NCBI RefSeq assembly: GCF_000013705.1
Contig: NC_007947.1
Location: 2,666,001 to 2,730,000, forward strand
DNA from: Methylobacillus flagellatus KT
Lineage (GTDB): Bacteria; Pseudomonadota; Gammaproteobacteria; Burkholderiales; Methylophilaceae
Direction: 5' to 3'
DNA length: 64,000 nucleotides
This document shows positions 39,364-49,842 of the stretch, in pieces. Every line of letters begins with the position of its first letter. Positions within the stretch are counted from its first letter, which is position 1. The position numbers and the translations under genes were made by a program. Below the pieces are notes generated by a model, which saw only the letters and a program-made list of their open reading frames with translations, was not told where the DNA came from and searched no databases.

Positions 39364-39915
39364 ATGTCAAAAATCGTTTTCAAGGCTGGTGAAGCCACTA
39401 TTTTCAGCGAAGGTAAAGATGTCACTGCCGCGATGCCAGAGATTGTGATTGGTGCTGTCGACGGCCCCGTAGGTCAGGCATTTGCCAATCTGATGGCCCA
39501 GAGCAAGGGTCACTCCGCCATGTTCGCCGTACGTGACATCAATCAGATGGTGCGCCCTGCCACCATGATGGTGCCCAAGGTCACCTTGAAGGACTCCATC
39601 AATATCGAATTGTTCGGCGGTGTGGTGCAGGCAGCTACTGCCGATGCAGTACTCGACTGTGTGATTGAAGGCATTATTCCCAAGGATCAGGTCAACGATC
39701 TGTGCATCATCAGCCTGGTCTGGATCGATCCAGGCTGCGGACCGCTGGCGAAGGAAGGCAAGCTGGACAAGGCTGACATGTACAAGAACAACTATGAAGC
39801 AACCAAGCTAGCGATCAAGCGCGCCCTGAACGATGAGCCCTCCATTGACGAGCTCATTGCCAACCGTCACAAGATCAAGCACTGCATGTGGGAAGAAAGC
39901 TGGGGCGACATCTAA
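39364..39915 (+). CDS. formaldehyde-activating enzyme (Fae) family paralogue
   Basis: Fae condenses formaldehyde with tetrahydromethanopterin. The 183-residue protein shares the Fae scaffold: IVIGAVDGPVGQAFANLM, MMVPKVTLKDSINIELFGG and NNYEATKLAIKRAL. Aligning its N-terminus with canonical Fae (EVAHIDLIIG) by eye, the catalytic histidine falls on Met24 (TAAMPEIVIG), and there is an extra C-terminal tail (about 165-183). This suggests a Fae2/Fae3-like homologue of uncertain activity, not the main Fae. It is monocistronic with its own promoter and terminator. Confidence 0.85.
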   Translation: MSKIVFKAGEATIFSEGKDVTAAMPEIVIGAVDGPVGQAFANLMAQSKGHSAMFAVRDINQMVRPATMMVPKVTLKDSINIELFGGVVQAATADAVLDCVIEGIIPKDQVNDLCIISLVWIDPGCGPLAKEGKLDKADMYKNNYEATKLAIKRALNDEPSIDELIANRHKIKHCMWEESWGDI

Positions 39916-39939
39916 AGTTTTGGCCCGACCATCCATGCA

Positions 39940-39967
39940 AAAGCCCGCTCAGCGGGCTTTTTTCTTT
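39940..39967 (+). terminator. intrinsic terminator of the Fae-family gene
   Basis: AAAGCCCGCT (39940-39949) and AGCGGGCTTT (39951-39960) followed by further T (TTTTTTCTTT). It lies 24 nt after the stop codon. Confidence 0.93.
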
Positions 39968-40041
39968 CCTCGTAGGGATGAACACAACATTAGGAGAATC
40001 ACCAGGAAAAGCAATCCGGATGCCCGGCGCTCAGGTTCAGT

Positions 40042-41148
40042 TCAAACCAACGCCAGCTGCTGTCCATGCTGTGCAATCTGCTGACGCGCAACCAGGGCCT
40101 GCAGTATTTTGCGCACAGGTACAGGCAGCCCGGCATCGATCGCCTCATCCAATGGCATCCATTGCAGGCCCGGTTCCCGCGCCTGTAAAGGCATGATGTT
40201 CACGAGCATATGGTTGGCAGTGATGTGCAACTTGAAATGCGTAAATACATGGGTCAACTGCATAAGTGGAGTCAACGAATCTCCCTCCACGCCAAATACC
40301 TGCCGCCCCCATGTCAGGACGTCCTCGCCGGCCCCCAGCTCAGGCAGGCTCCATAGCCCGCCCCAGATACCACTATCCGGACGCTTTTGCAGCAGCACGC
40401 GACTCCCATGCGTCATCACCAGCATCTGCACGGCTTTCTCCGGGATGGCCTTGCGTGGCCTGGAAGCAGGCAGTTCGCCAACGCGCTCCGTCAGCAAGGC
40501 GCCGCAATCCTCCTGCAACGGGCAGTTGGCGCAGCGAGGACGGCGCACACATACCGTGGCCCCCAGGTCCATCAGGGCTTGGGCATAGGTACCCATTTCA
40601 GTTTGCGGCTGCATTGCCTCCGCAATTTGCCACAGCTGCTTTTCCACCTTGGGCAGGCCGGGCCAACCTTCAATCAGGAAATAGCGCGCGAATACACGTT
40701 TCACGTTGCCGTCCAGTATCGGCTGCGGCAACCCGAAGGCGAACGAAGAGATGGCGGCGGCCGTAGAACGGCCAATCCCCGGCAAGGCCTGGATGGCGTC
40801 GAAGTCGCGCGGAAATTCGCCAGCATGCAGGCTCATCACTTGCTGCGCCGCCTTGTGCAGGTTGCGCGCGCGCGAGTAATAGCCCAGGCCGCTCCAATAC
40901 TGCATCACTTCATCCTGGCTCACTGCCGCGAGGCTGGCAATCGTCGGGAAGCGCTGCATGAACTTGTGGTAATAGCCAATGACTGCCGCCACTTGTGTCT
41001 GCTGCAGCATGATCTCGGACACCCAGATGGCATATGGATCATGTGTATTCTGCCAGGGAAGGTCATGGCGGCCATGCTGCTTCTGCCAGGTAATCAGCCT
41101 GTCGGCGATGGGAGGATATTGCGTCAGGGGCATCTCAGCGAGGTTCAT
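40042..41148 (-). CDS. mutY: A/G-specific adenine glycosylase
   Basis: MutY removes adenine mispaired with 8-oxoguanine. The ATG at 41148 gives 368 residues. The catalytic Glu is in VSEIMLQQTQVAAV, the HhH-GPD is LPGIGRSTAAAISSFAFG with PILDGNVKRV (catalytic Asp), and the iron-sulfur cysteines are in CVRRPRCANCPLQEDC. The C-terminal NUDIX-like 8-oxoG recognition domain contains SGIWGGLWSLPEL. An ATG at 41133 is an alternative start. It is 1 nt after the AsmA-family stop. Confidence 0.95.
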   Translation of the reverse strand: MNLAEMPLTQYPPIADRLITWQKQHGRHDLPWQNTHDPYAIWVSEIMLQQTQVAAVIGYYHKFMQRFPTIASLAAVSQDEVMQYWSGLGYYSRARNLHKAAQQVMSLHAGEFPRDFDAIQALPGIGRSTAAAISSFAFGLPQPILDGNVKRVFARYFLIEGWPGLPKVEKQLWQIAEAMQPQTEMGTYAQALMDLGATVCVRRPRCANCPLQEDCGALLTERVGELPASRPRKAIPEKAVQMLVMTHGSRVLLQKRPDSGIWGGLWSLPELGAGEDVLTWGRQVFGVEGDSLTPLMQLTHVFTHFKLHITANHMLVNIMPLQAREPGLQWMPLDEAIDAGLPVPVRKILQALVARQQIAQHGQQLALV

Positions 41149-41149
41149 T

Positions 41150-43831
41150 TCAGCGGCCGAACAGGTTCTGGAGTTTCTGCTTGACCTTGTCTTCGGATGA
41201 GGCAGCCGAAGCTTCACTGCCGGCTTCATCCTTGCGATTGCCGCTTTTTTGATTGAGCAGCGACTTCACCGCTTCTTCACGATTGCCCTCCAGCAGGTTC
41301 TTGACCGCCTCGCCCTTGGCGCCGCCAGCACCTTCCAGCAGCCTGTTCTTGGCCACCGCGGCAGCCAGCCCGGCAAAGTCGATGGCAAAGGCTGGTTCAG
41401 TGAAAGTCCCGGTGACCTTGACCGGAATGGTCAAGCCGTTGAGCTCCTGCAAGCTGGCCCCGCCCTGCCCCTTGAGGGAGGCAACGACAGTGGGCTTGGC
41501 AAGATAGTCCAGGGTTTCGTTGACGATGTCGATGCTGCCACTACCCGCAATGCGGAACAAGGGTGCCTTCATGTAGAGGTCGTCATTGTGCGCCACGCCG
41601 TTCTTGATATTGAAGCTGGCGGACATTTCGCTGAAATCGGTCTGCTTGCGCTTGTCCCCCGCGACACTGGTATTGCCCTTGAGCACATCGAGCTTGTCCT
41701 TGGCACCACGCAGCGTCCCAGCGATATCGATGCCCTTGACCGCACCATCCTTGAGGTTGAGCACCGCCTTGCCGTTCAGCCCTTGCTTTAGGGAATTGAC
41801 GCTATCACCACTGGTGGTGAGATCAAGATTCAGGCTACCCTTGCCATTCAACATGTCATTGTTGATGACATCTGTCAGCAAAGGGCCGATCGCGATGCTC
41901 TTCATATCCTGCTTGATGGCGATATTCGGCGTGCTGCGGGCGTCGACCGTCAGGGCGCCGTTCATGGAGCCCTCGTAGAGGTTAGCGGAAAAAGGGGCGA
42001 GTTCGGCCACCCCCGAGTCCGCCTTTAGCTTGATGCGCACATTGGTGCTGTTGACGTTGGCCACCTTGAGCGAGCCGATGCGCAGCTCGCCATCCGCATT
42101 CAATTGCCGCAATGCACTCAGGTCTATGGGAGCGCCTTCCTGCGGCTTGCTGACCGCGGCTGGGGCCGGTTTCGCAGGCTGCGCGTCGGAGTCGGTGATA
42201 TAGCGGTCCGCATCCAGCTTGTCGATATCGACGTCGAAATGGTAGATCGGCCGCTCGAACCGGCTGATGCCGAACTTGCCGTTGATCGTGGTTTCGTCGA
42301 GCTTCACCTTGAACGGGCTGACGTCGAGCGTCTTGCCGTCGGCCTTGATACCAAGTTTGAGCCCGGTCAGGCGGAATTTCTCATAGACGATACTGCCGAT
42401 ATTCACATTGCCCTGCAACAGCAGGTCTTTCAATGCCGAAAGATCGGGGGCGGACGGCTCAGCCGCCGACTTGCTTGCGGCTTTCTGCGTAGGTTTGGCA
42501 TTGGCTACGTTATTACCCAGCAGTTTGTTCAAGTCCAGTTTGTCGCCATTGAGGCTGAAGCGGATATCGGGCTTGGCAAAGCCGGCCACGGCCACGTCGC
42601 CCTTGAGCTTGGTGTCCTCGACATCCAGGCTGAAATCGCTGTCTACCTTTTCCTGCTTGACGTCAGCCAGCAGCTTGAAAGCGAACTCGCCCTGGGCAGC
42701 ACCTTTCGGCAAGGCCTTGTCCTTGATGTCTATCCTACCTGCCAGCTTGGGCAGCTCGAACACCAGGTCTTCCAGGTTACCCTTGAATGGCGATGAGAAC
42801 TTGCTTTCCACGCTGCGATCGGCTTGCTTGAGGCTGAATTCGCCATTGATGCCGCTGCTTTGCAGCTCCCTTGGCGAGCCCTTGATGTCCGCCAATACCA
42901 GTTGGGCCTTGATGCTCTGATCTGTTTTTTGCTGGCTGAAGGTCAATTCGGCCTTGTCACCCGATACCTCATCCTGACGTACGACCAGCCTGGGCGCAGC
43001 GAAATCTGCTGCCAGCTTGGCATCGGCAAGCTGACCGGCAAACGCAAGCTTGAGGCCGTTGACCAGGAATTCCATGTGTTCAGGGCGCGCATCCACATCG
43101 CCTGTCAGGCGGATGTCCACCTCCTGAACATCGGCGATATTACCCTTGACCACGGTATCCAGCTTTTGGATGGCAAAATGCTGGCTCTCGAGATCTGCCA
43201 TGAAGTTGCCTTGCAACTTGACTCTTGCCTCGACCTTAGGTGCGCTGGCACTTACTTCGAAATTGCTGGCGAGGTCGAATGGCGTGGCAAGTGCAACGCG
43301 TCCGGTCTTGAGGTTGAACTTTTCGATGGCGTAGGTATTGTCTGTCGCCTCATCATGGAAGCTCACGGCAGAATTGCTGACGTTGATGCTGGAAATATCG
43401 AAGGCAATTTCCTGCGAAGACTCTTCCTTGTCCTCGCTTAGCAAGTCGTCAAAATTGGTACTACCATCCTGGTAGCGCACGATATTGGCCCGCGCGCCAT
43501 CCACATAGACCGCATCTACCACCAGCTTCTTCCTCAATAAGGGGATCAGCGCTACGGAGACTTTGAGGCCTTCCACGGCAGCAAATTCCTTGTCGCCATT
43601 ATGCTCGGAAAGGGAAATCCTGCCGAGATCCGCACCCAGCTTAGGCCAGAATGCGAGCTTGATGTCGCCGTCGATATCAAGCGTGCGCTGCTTCTTGTCC
43701 TTCACCAATTGCACGATCATGGGTTTGTAGTCGTTCGGGTTGAAAGTGGCGACAAACACCGCCACGATGATGACCAGCACCAGAACGATTCCGCCGAGGC
43801 CAAACAAGGAATACTTGAGGATTTTATTCAT
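41150..43831 (-). CDS. AsmA family protein
   Basis: A large inner-membrane-anchored periplasmic protein (893 aa) of the AsmA/YhjG group, linked to outer-membrane biogenesis and lipid transfer. One N-terminal membrane helix (about 5-30) is followed by the AsmA signature FNPNDYKPMIVQLVKDKKQRTLDIDGDI. Repetitive beta-rich segments follow, interrupted by two Pro/Ala/Ser linkers (about 465 and 550), and the conserved AsmA C-terminal domain is DVINNDMLNGKGSLNLDL. The tail is charged and Ser/Lys-rich. Its role in this organism is not deducible beyond family. Confidence 0.88.
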   Translation of the reverse strand: MNKILKYSLFGLGGIVLVLVIIVAVFVATFNPNDYKPMIVQLVKDKKQRTLDIDGDIKLAFWPKLGADLGRISLSEHNGDKEFAAVEGLKVSVALIPLLRKKLVVDAVYVDGARANIVRYQDGSTNFDDLLSEDKEESSQEIAFDISSINVSNSAVSFHDEATDNTYAIEKFNLKTGRVALATPFDLASNFEVSASAPKVEARVKLQGNFMADLESQHFAIQKLDTVVKGNIADVQEVDIRLTGDVDARPEHMEFLVNGLKLAFAGQLADAKLAADFAAPRLVVRQDEVSGDKAELTFSQQKTDQSIKAQLVLADIKGSPRELQSSGINGEFSLKQADRSVESKFSSPFKGNLEDLVFELPKLAGRIDIKDKALPKGAAQGEFAFKLLADVKQEKVDSDFSLDVEDTKLKGDVAVAGFAKPDIRFSLNGDKLDLNKLLGNNVANAKPTQKAASKSAAEPSAPDLSALKDLLLQGNVNIGSIVYEKFRLTGLKLGIKADGKTLDVSPFKVKLDETTINGKFGISRFERPIYHFDVDIDKLDADRYITDSDAQPAKPAPAAVSKPQEGAPIDLSALRQLNADGELRIGSLKVANVNSTNVRIKLKADSGVAELAPFSANLYEGSMNGALTVDARSTPNIAIKQDMKSIAIGPLLTDVINNDMLNGKGSLNLDLTTSGDSVNSLKQGLNGKAVLNLKDGAVKGIDIAGTLRGAKDKLDVLKGNTSVAGDKRKQTDFSEMSASFNIKNGVAHNDDLYMKAPLFRIAGSGSIDIVNETLDYLAKPTVVASLKGQGGASLQELNGLTIPVKVTGTFTEPAFAIDFAGLAAAVAKNRLLEGAGGAKGEAVKNLLEGNREEAVKSLLNQKSGNRKDEAGSEASAASSEDKVKQKLQNLFGR

Positions 43832-43868
43832 TCACCCATCCCGTTTCGATTGCGCGCGAAGAGGATAA

Positions 43869-43905
43869 GTGTATCACCGGCGGTGTTCGACCGGCAGTGA
43901 TACAC
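43869..43905 (-). terminator. long hairpin between uppP and the AsmA-family gene
   Basis: GTGTATCAC (43869-43877) and GTGATACAC (43897-43905) form a 9-bp stem enclosing a further CCGG-rich inner stem. On the minus strand TTATCC follows, so it may weakly terminate the uppP transcript or separate it from the AsmA-family gene. Confidence 0.5.
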
Positions 43906-43916
43906 AATGGCGGCGA

Positions 43917-44726
43917 TTACCAGTAATAAGCCAGGACAATGATGCCGAGCACGATACGGTAATAGGCAAAACCCTTGAAATCATGGTTGGCGACATAGCG
44001 GATCAAGGTTTTGATCGCCACCAGTGCGGCAAGGAAGGCGGTGATGAACCCCACGGCGAACATCGCCAGGTCCTCGAATACGAACAGACTGAAATTCTTG
44101 TACACGTCATAGAACGTAGCCGCGAGCATCACCGGGATTGCGAGAAAGAAGGAGAATTCAGTGGCCGTCTTGCGGTTGAGGCCGAAAATCATGCCACCCA
44201 GGATAGTGGCGCCGGAGCGCGACACACCAGGCATGATTGCGAGCGATTGTGCGCAACCGACCTTAAGCGCCTGCCATGGCGTAATCTCGTTGAGGTTGGA
44301 CGCCTTGGCGGCCGGAGCCTTGTCGTGAGCATAGAGATTTTCTACCAGCAGGATGGCAAAGCCGCCAACGATCAAGGCACATGCTACGGTAATCGAGGAA
44401 AACAGATGCTCCTTGATAAAGCCGTGCAACAGCAATCCAAAAATGGCTGCAGGCAGGAAGGCGACGAACAGGTTGAGGATGAAGCGCTGCGAGGTATTGG
44501 TATGCAAGGTGGTCGCCACGGAGATCAGGCGGCTACGGTATTCCCAGCATACGGCAAGAATGGCGCCCAGCTGAATCACGATTTCGAATACCTTGCCCTT
44601 GTCGTCGTTGAAATCAAGCAAATCGCCAACGATGATAAGATGGCCCGTACTGCTGATAGGGAGGAATTCGGTGGCACCCTCGATAATGCCGAGGATAAAA
44701 GCCTTCAATAATAATAAGATATCCAT
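43917..44726 (-). CDS. uppP: undecaprenyl-diphosphatase (BacA type)
   Basis: This membrane phosphatase recycles the undecaprenyl carrier for peptidoglycan and O-antigen synthesis. The 269 residues hold about eight membrane helices. Catalytic motifs are [17 protein letters not shown] (about residues 15-31, E, S and H) and [14 protein letters not shown] (about 165-178). It complements the cell-wall genes at the other end of the window. Confidence 0.96.
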   Translation of the reverse strand: MDILLLLKAFILGIIEGATEFLPISSTGHLIIVGDLLDFNDDKGKVFEIVIQLGAILAVCWEYRSRLISVATTLHTNTSQRFILNLFVAFLPAAIFGLLLHGFIKEHLFSSITVACALIVGGFAILLVENLYAHDKAPAAKASNLNEITPWQALKVGCAQSLAIMPGVSRSGATILGGMIFGLNRKTATEFSFFLAIPVMLAATFYDVYKNFSLFVFEDLAMFAVGFITAFLAALVAIKTLIRYVANHDFKGFAYYRIVLGIIVLAYYW

Positions 44727-44823
44727 GACCTGCTGTCTTTTTTGTTGATGTTGGCGGCATCATCATGCCGCATGCTTGTGACCCTGCGATGAACCGCCTC
44801 CCGACGGATCTGCAGAAATACCC

Positions 44824-45222
44824 TTATCCCTTAAGCAAGGAAAATGCCCGTGCCATCAGCTCTGCCTGGCTGCCTGGCAGTTTGCCGTCCGGGCTGAGCT
44901 TGTCAATCGCCTGCGGCAGGTACTCCGCCAGCTTGCTGCCGAAATCATCGACAGGCAGGGAAAACTGTGTCGCCATCGACTGAATCAACTCTGTGCCGAA
45001 CACCTGCAACACCTGTTGCAGGTTCAATGGGAGATTATTGCCGGAACCCAACCATGACTCGACTTCTGCGTCCAGGCCGTTGGCCCGCAGCTTATCAAGC
45101 ACGCCTTGCGGCCCGCCGCACTTGTTCATGAGCTCCAGCCCGGCCTGTATCATTGGGTTGCCGCTGCTACCCGCCATCTTGTTCATCACCGAGCCTGCAA
45201 TACTGTCGAATAATCCCATCAT
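44824..45222 (-). CDS. YidB/DUF937 family protein
   Basis: A 132-residue protein from the ATG at 45222 (AAGGAAG upstream). It begins MMGLFDSIAGSVMNKMAG, with NLPLNLQQVLQVFG and LAEYLPQAIDKLSPDGKLP, matching the DUF937/YidB family, whose function is unknown. It is Gly/Leu-rich and helical, without a signal peptide. It is separated by about 100 nt from each neighbour, so probably monocistronic. Confidence 0.83.
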   Translation of the reverse strand: MMGLFDSIAGSVMNKMAGSSGNPMIQAGLELMNKCGGPQGVLDKLRANGLDAEVESWLGSGNNLPLNLQQVLQVFGTELIQSMATQFSLPVDDFGSKLAEYLPQAIDKLSPDGKLPGSQAELMARAFSLLKG

Positions 45223-45330
45223 GCTTCCTTGCTCATGTCCATGCATGGACCTTGTATCGTCTTCAAAATTACACGCTTCAGCGAGTTACCAAACGGCCGC
45301 CTGCCAATAAGACAGCCTGCCCAAGGTTGC

Positions 45331-46473
45331 CTAGAAACGCTCGCCTGGGCGCAGATAACGCCACATCCCAACAGGCAGCTTACCCAGGGTCACGCTACCA
45401 ATGCGCACGCGCTTGAGCCCAACCACGGTAAGTCCAACCAGTTCACACATGCGGCGGATCTGGCGCTTCCGCCCCTCGCGCAGTACAAAACGCAGCTGGT
45501 CCTCATTCTGCCAGGAGACCTTGGCCGGCTTGAGCTTGACACCATCCAGGCTCAGGCCGTGATTGAGCTTCCTCAACCCTTCTTCGCTCAAGGTCCCGGT
45601 GACGCGCACCAGATACTCCTTCTCGACTGTCGAATCCTCGCCAATCAAGCGGCGAGCCACGCGGCCATCCTGCGTCAACACCAGCAATCCGGTGGAATCG
45701 ATGTCCAGGCGACCGGCAGGTGCCAATCCTCGCAAATGCCCGCGTTTAAAGACCGTCTGGCTCGGATCTTCCTTCCACTGGTTGTCCGGATGCACCAATA
45801 CCACCGCAGGCTCATAACCATCCTCTGCCTGGCCGGAGACATAGCCTACCGGCTTGTGCAGCAGGATAGTGACAGTCTCGGCTTGGTGCTGGTGCGCTTC
45901 CTTGCTGACTTCTATCTTGGCATCGGGCGCCACGCGTGTGCCCAGCACATCGACGACTTCGCCATTCACCTTCACCCAGCCATTGGCAATGAACTCGTCC
46001 GCCTCTCGGCGCGAGCACAGGCCGAGCTCGGCCATCCGCTTGGATAGCCTGGGCAATTCAGGCTGGCTGGGAACAGGCTTGGGTGAAAACTTGGGGTTGG
46101 TCTTTCTATCCTGGTTGAACTCGCCAGACTCGAACCCGTCGCGCTGCTTGCCGCCGCGGCGCGGCGTATCCCGATCGTCAAACTGGCGCGGCCTGCCGTC
46201 TTGCTTGCGATCTTGCTGGCTGGCAGAGACTGGCGACTTTGCTGGCCTTGCCGGGAGTTTGCCAGCCACTTGATGAGGGGCCGCGCTAGGCCGCGCTTTT
46301 CGTTCTTTTTCGGGGCCAGGCCCGGCTTCGACGTCTCTTGCCGTGGATGCCTTGGCGATATACTCCGGCACCGTCGTACGCGACCGCTTGGCGGGGTCCG
46401 CCCTGCGCACCGGCGGCTTGCCGGGAGCCTTAGGCGGAGTTGCCGCACCGGGTTTCAATTTAAGTGTGGTCAT
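45331..46473 (-). CDS. rluB: 23S rRNA pseudouridine synthase RluB
   Basis: This enzyme modifies U2605 of 23S rRNA. The first ~120 residues are a basic, Pro/Lys/Arg-rich unstructured extension frequent in betaproteobacterial RluB. The S4 domain follows ([22 protein letters not shown]), then the RsuA-type catalytic core with [17 protein letters not shown] (catalytic Asp) and the [16 protein letters not shown] motif. Length is 380 residues. RluE/RsuA are less likely given the extension and size. Confidence 0.9.
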   Translation of the reverse strand: MTTLKLKPGAATPPKAPGKPPVRRADPAKRSRTTVPEYIAKASTARDVEAGPGPEKERKARPSAAPHQVAGKLPARPAKSPVSASQQDRKQDGRPRQFDDRDTPRRGGKQRDGFESGEFNQDRKTNPKFSPKPVPSQPELPRLSKRMAELGLCSRREADEFIANGWVKVNGEVVDVLGTRVAPDAKIEVSKEAHQHQAETVTILLHKPVGYVSGQAEDGYEPAVVLVHPDNQWKEDPSQTVFKRGHLRGLAPAGRLDIDSTGLLVLTQDGRVARRLIGEDSTVEKEYLVRVTGTLSEEGLRKLNHGLSLDGVKLKPAKVSWQNEDQLRFVLREGRKRQIRRMCELVGLTVVGLKRVRIGSVTLGKLPVGMWRYLRPGERF

Positions 46474-46576
46474 TATGCGATTTTAGCATAGCTGCAACCG
46501 CTATCCTGAATCCCACTAGGCGGCCTTCCATGTATGCACAATGAAAAAACAGGCATCCGTGTGTTTTGTCGGTTTC

Positions 46577-48463
<1,887 letters not shown>

Positions 48464-48469
48464 TCAAGT

Positions 48470-48496
48470 CTCCAAAATGCGGGAAGCGTTTTGGAG
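48470..48496 (-). promoter_or_regulatory. Shine-Dalgarno sequestering hairpin of the thiC riboswitch
   Basis: On the minus strand CTCCAAAA and TTTTGGAG form an 8-bp stem around CGCTTCCCGCA. The GGAG in the 3' arm is the thiC Shine-Dalgarno, 6 nt before the ATG. The loop sequence CGCTTCCC is complementary to GGGAAGCG from the end of the aptamer. Confidence 0.75.
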
Positions 48497-48545
48497 TACC
48501 GACAGGGGAATAAAAAAATAGAAACCACCCCATCAAACCAAACTG

Positions 48546-48634
48546 CGCTTCCCTACGGTGGGATAATCCACATCAGGTTCAAAGGGTAATTCTCACTGCC
48601 ATTGCATGCCTCAGCGTGCAACAGCAGACCCCTA
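48546..48634 (-). promoter_or_regulatory. TPP riboswitch (THI element) aptamer of thiC
   Basis: On the minus strand the leader carries the THI-box elements AGGGGTC, CTGAG, GAGAATTACCC, then TTTGAACCTGATGTGGAT and CCGTAGGGAAGCG. These match the conserved thi-box core (CUGAGA, ACCCUUUGAACCUGAUCUGG, GGGAAG). It lies between the promoter (48646-48674) and the SD hairpin at 48470-48496. It represses thiC when TPP is bound, by family knowledge. Confidence 0.95.
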
Positions 48635-48645
48635 GCGATGGAAGG

Positions 48646-48674
48646 AATGTACGTTAAAACCCTGATTCGATCAA
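48646..48674 (-). promoter_or_regulatory. sigma70 promoter of thiC
   Basis: On the minus strand TTGATC (48674-48669) and TACATT (48651-48646) are 17 nt apart. The predicted start lies only a few nucleotides before the riboswitch 5' end at about 48634, so the transcript begins with the aptamer. Confidence 0.7.
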
Positions 48675-48813
48675 GATTATTGTGGACGATGCACAGTTGA
48701 TGCAGAGCATCATGTGCCTAAAGCTGGCAGGTCACGCGATCCAGCTTGAAACTCTGCCGTCTGGCGCTATAATCGGCAAACCGATAGCCATGCGATGGAT
48801 AAGGACAATTGCG

Positions 48814-49470
48814 ATGCACCATGATGTAGAACAAGCCCGCTTCAACATGATAGAGCAGCAGATCCGCCCCTGGGAGGTGCTTGACGGCACCGTGCTCGAC
48901 CTTTTGGGCCGCGTGCCGCGCGAAGCGTTTGTCCCCGAGCAATATCGCGGCCTGGCGTTTGCCGATATCGAAATCCCCATCGGCTTCGGCCAGACCATGC
49001 TTTCCCCCAAGATGGAAGGCCGCATCCTGCAATCGCTGGAAATCAAGCCAACCGATAAAGTCCTGGAAATCGGCACCGGCAGCGGCTACTTCACCGCCCT
49101 GCTTGCCTCACTTGCGCAAGAGGTGCACAGCGTCGAGATCAATGCCGAACTCAGCAATCAAGCGCATCTCAAGCTGCTTCAGCAGCAAATCCACAATGTG
49201 ACGCTGCATATAGGAGACGGCGCACGTGGGTGGCCGGGCAATGCCCCCTATGACGTGATCGTCTTCACCGGTTCACTGGCCCTGCCGCCGCTGATAAACG
49301 ATCAGTTGCGCGTCGGCGGCAGGTTGTTCGCCGTCATTGGCGAGCCCCCCGTGATGGAGGCCACCATCATGCGCCGCATCAGCGAAGATGCGGTACGCCA
49401 GGACGTGATTTTCGAAACCACGCTTCCTCAGCTCGAGAACGCCCCCCAGCCGGAAAAATTCGATTTCTAG
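48814..49470 (+). CDS. pcm: protein-L-isoaspartate O-methyltransferase
   Basis: This enzyme repairs isoaspartyl residues with S-adenosylmethionine. The start at 48814 has AAGGA 8 nt before it and gives 218 residues beginning MHHDVEQARFNMIEQQIRPW. The SAM motif is VLEIGTGSGYFTALLASL, preceded by FGQTMLSPKMEG, the substrate loop. A frame from 48682 overlaps the thiC promoter and is rejected. Its position upstream of an efflux operon resembles the pcm-tolC arrangement seen in other betaproteobacteria. Confidence 0.92.
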   Translation: MHHDVEQARFNMIEQQIRPWEVLDGTVLDLLGRVPREAFVPEQYRGLAFADIEIPIGFGQTMLSPKMEGRILQSLEIKPTDKVLEIGTGSGYFTALLASLAQEVHSVEINAELSNQAHLKLLQQQIHNVTLHIGDGARGWPGNAPYDVIVFTGSLALPPLINDQLRVGGRLFAVIGEPPVMEATIMRRISEDAVRQDVIFETTLPQLENAPQPEKFDF

Positions 49471-49842
49471 GAATATGGACCGGCACCTGGGTGCCTAGGT
49501 GCCATATCTCCGAGATATGACACACTACCCTGTGCACCCGTTCTTTATCATCCGCGCGCCTGCACATCCTGTCCATTGCCTTGGCACCTTTGCTGAAACT
49601 ATCGATAGACACCGCTCAGCTAACATTATTTAATAATCATCCTTGATGATCCCTATCCTTCCAGCCTATGCTCCCTAGCATCAACAACTTGTCGGAATGC
49701 CAGGCGCCGGCTGATCCTCAGTGCCGCCTGAAAGCGATTGCTATGGCATGGGTGTCGCCATCATGCGCGGGAACAAGCCAGCGCATGGCCTGCATGTCCA
49801 CCCAGTGATCCAGGCCTCCATCCCCAGCATGTAGGTATCGAT
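49471..49842. other. 372-nt intergenic region before the RND efflux operon
   Basis: No gene was recognised. It contains several palindromes: GGCACCTGGGTGCC (49482-49495), nested inside ATATGG..CCATAT. It also has ATATCTC-C-GAGATAT (49504-49518), CTATCGATAG (49599-49608) and ATCATCCTTGATGAT (49636-49650). Some of these may be operators of the efflux operon; no clear promoter pair was found. Confidence 0.5.

Noticed and set aside
49585..49600. A sigma54-like sequence TTGGCACCTTTGCT before the efflux operon
   Set aside because: The spacing between the GG and GC elements is too short for an RpoN promoter.
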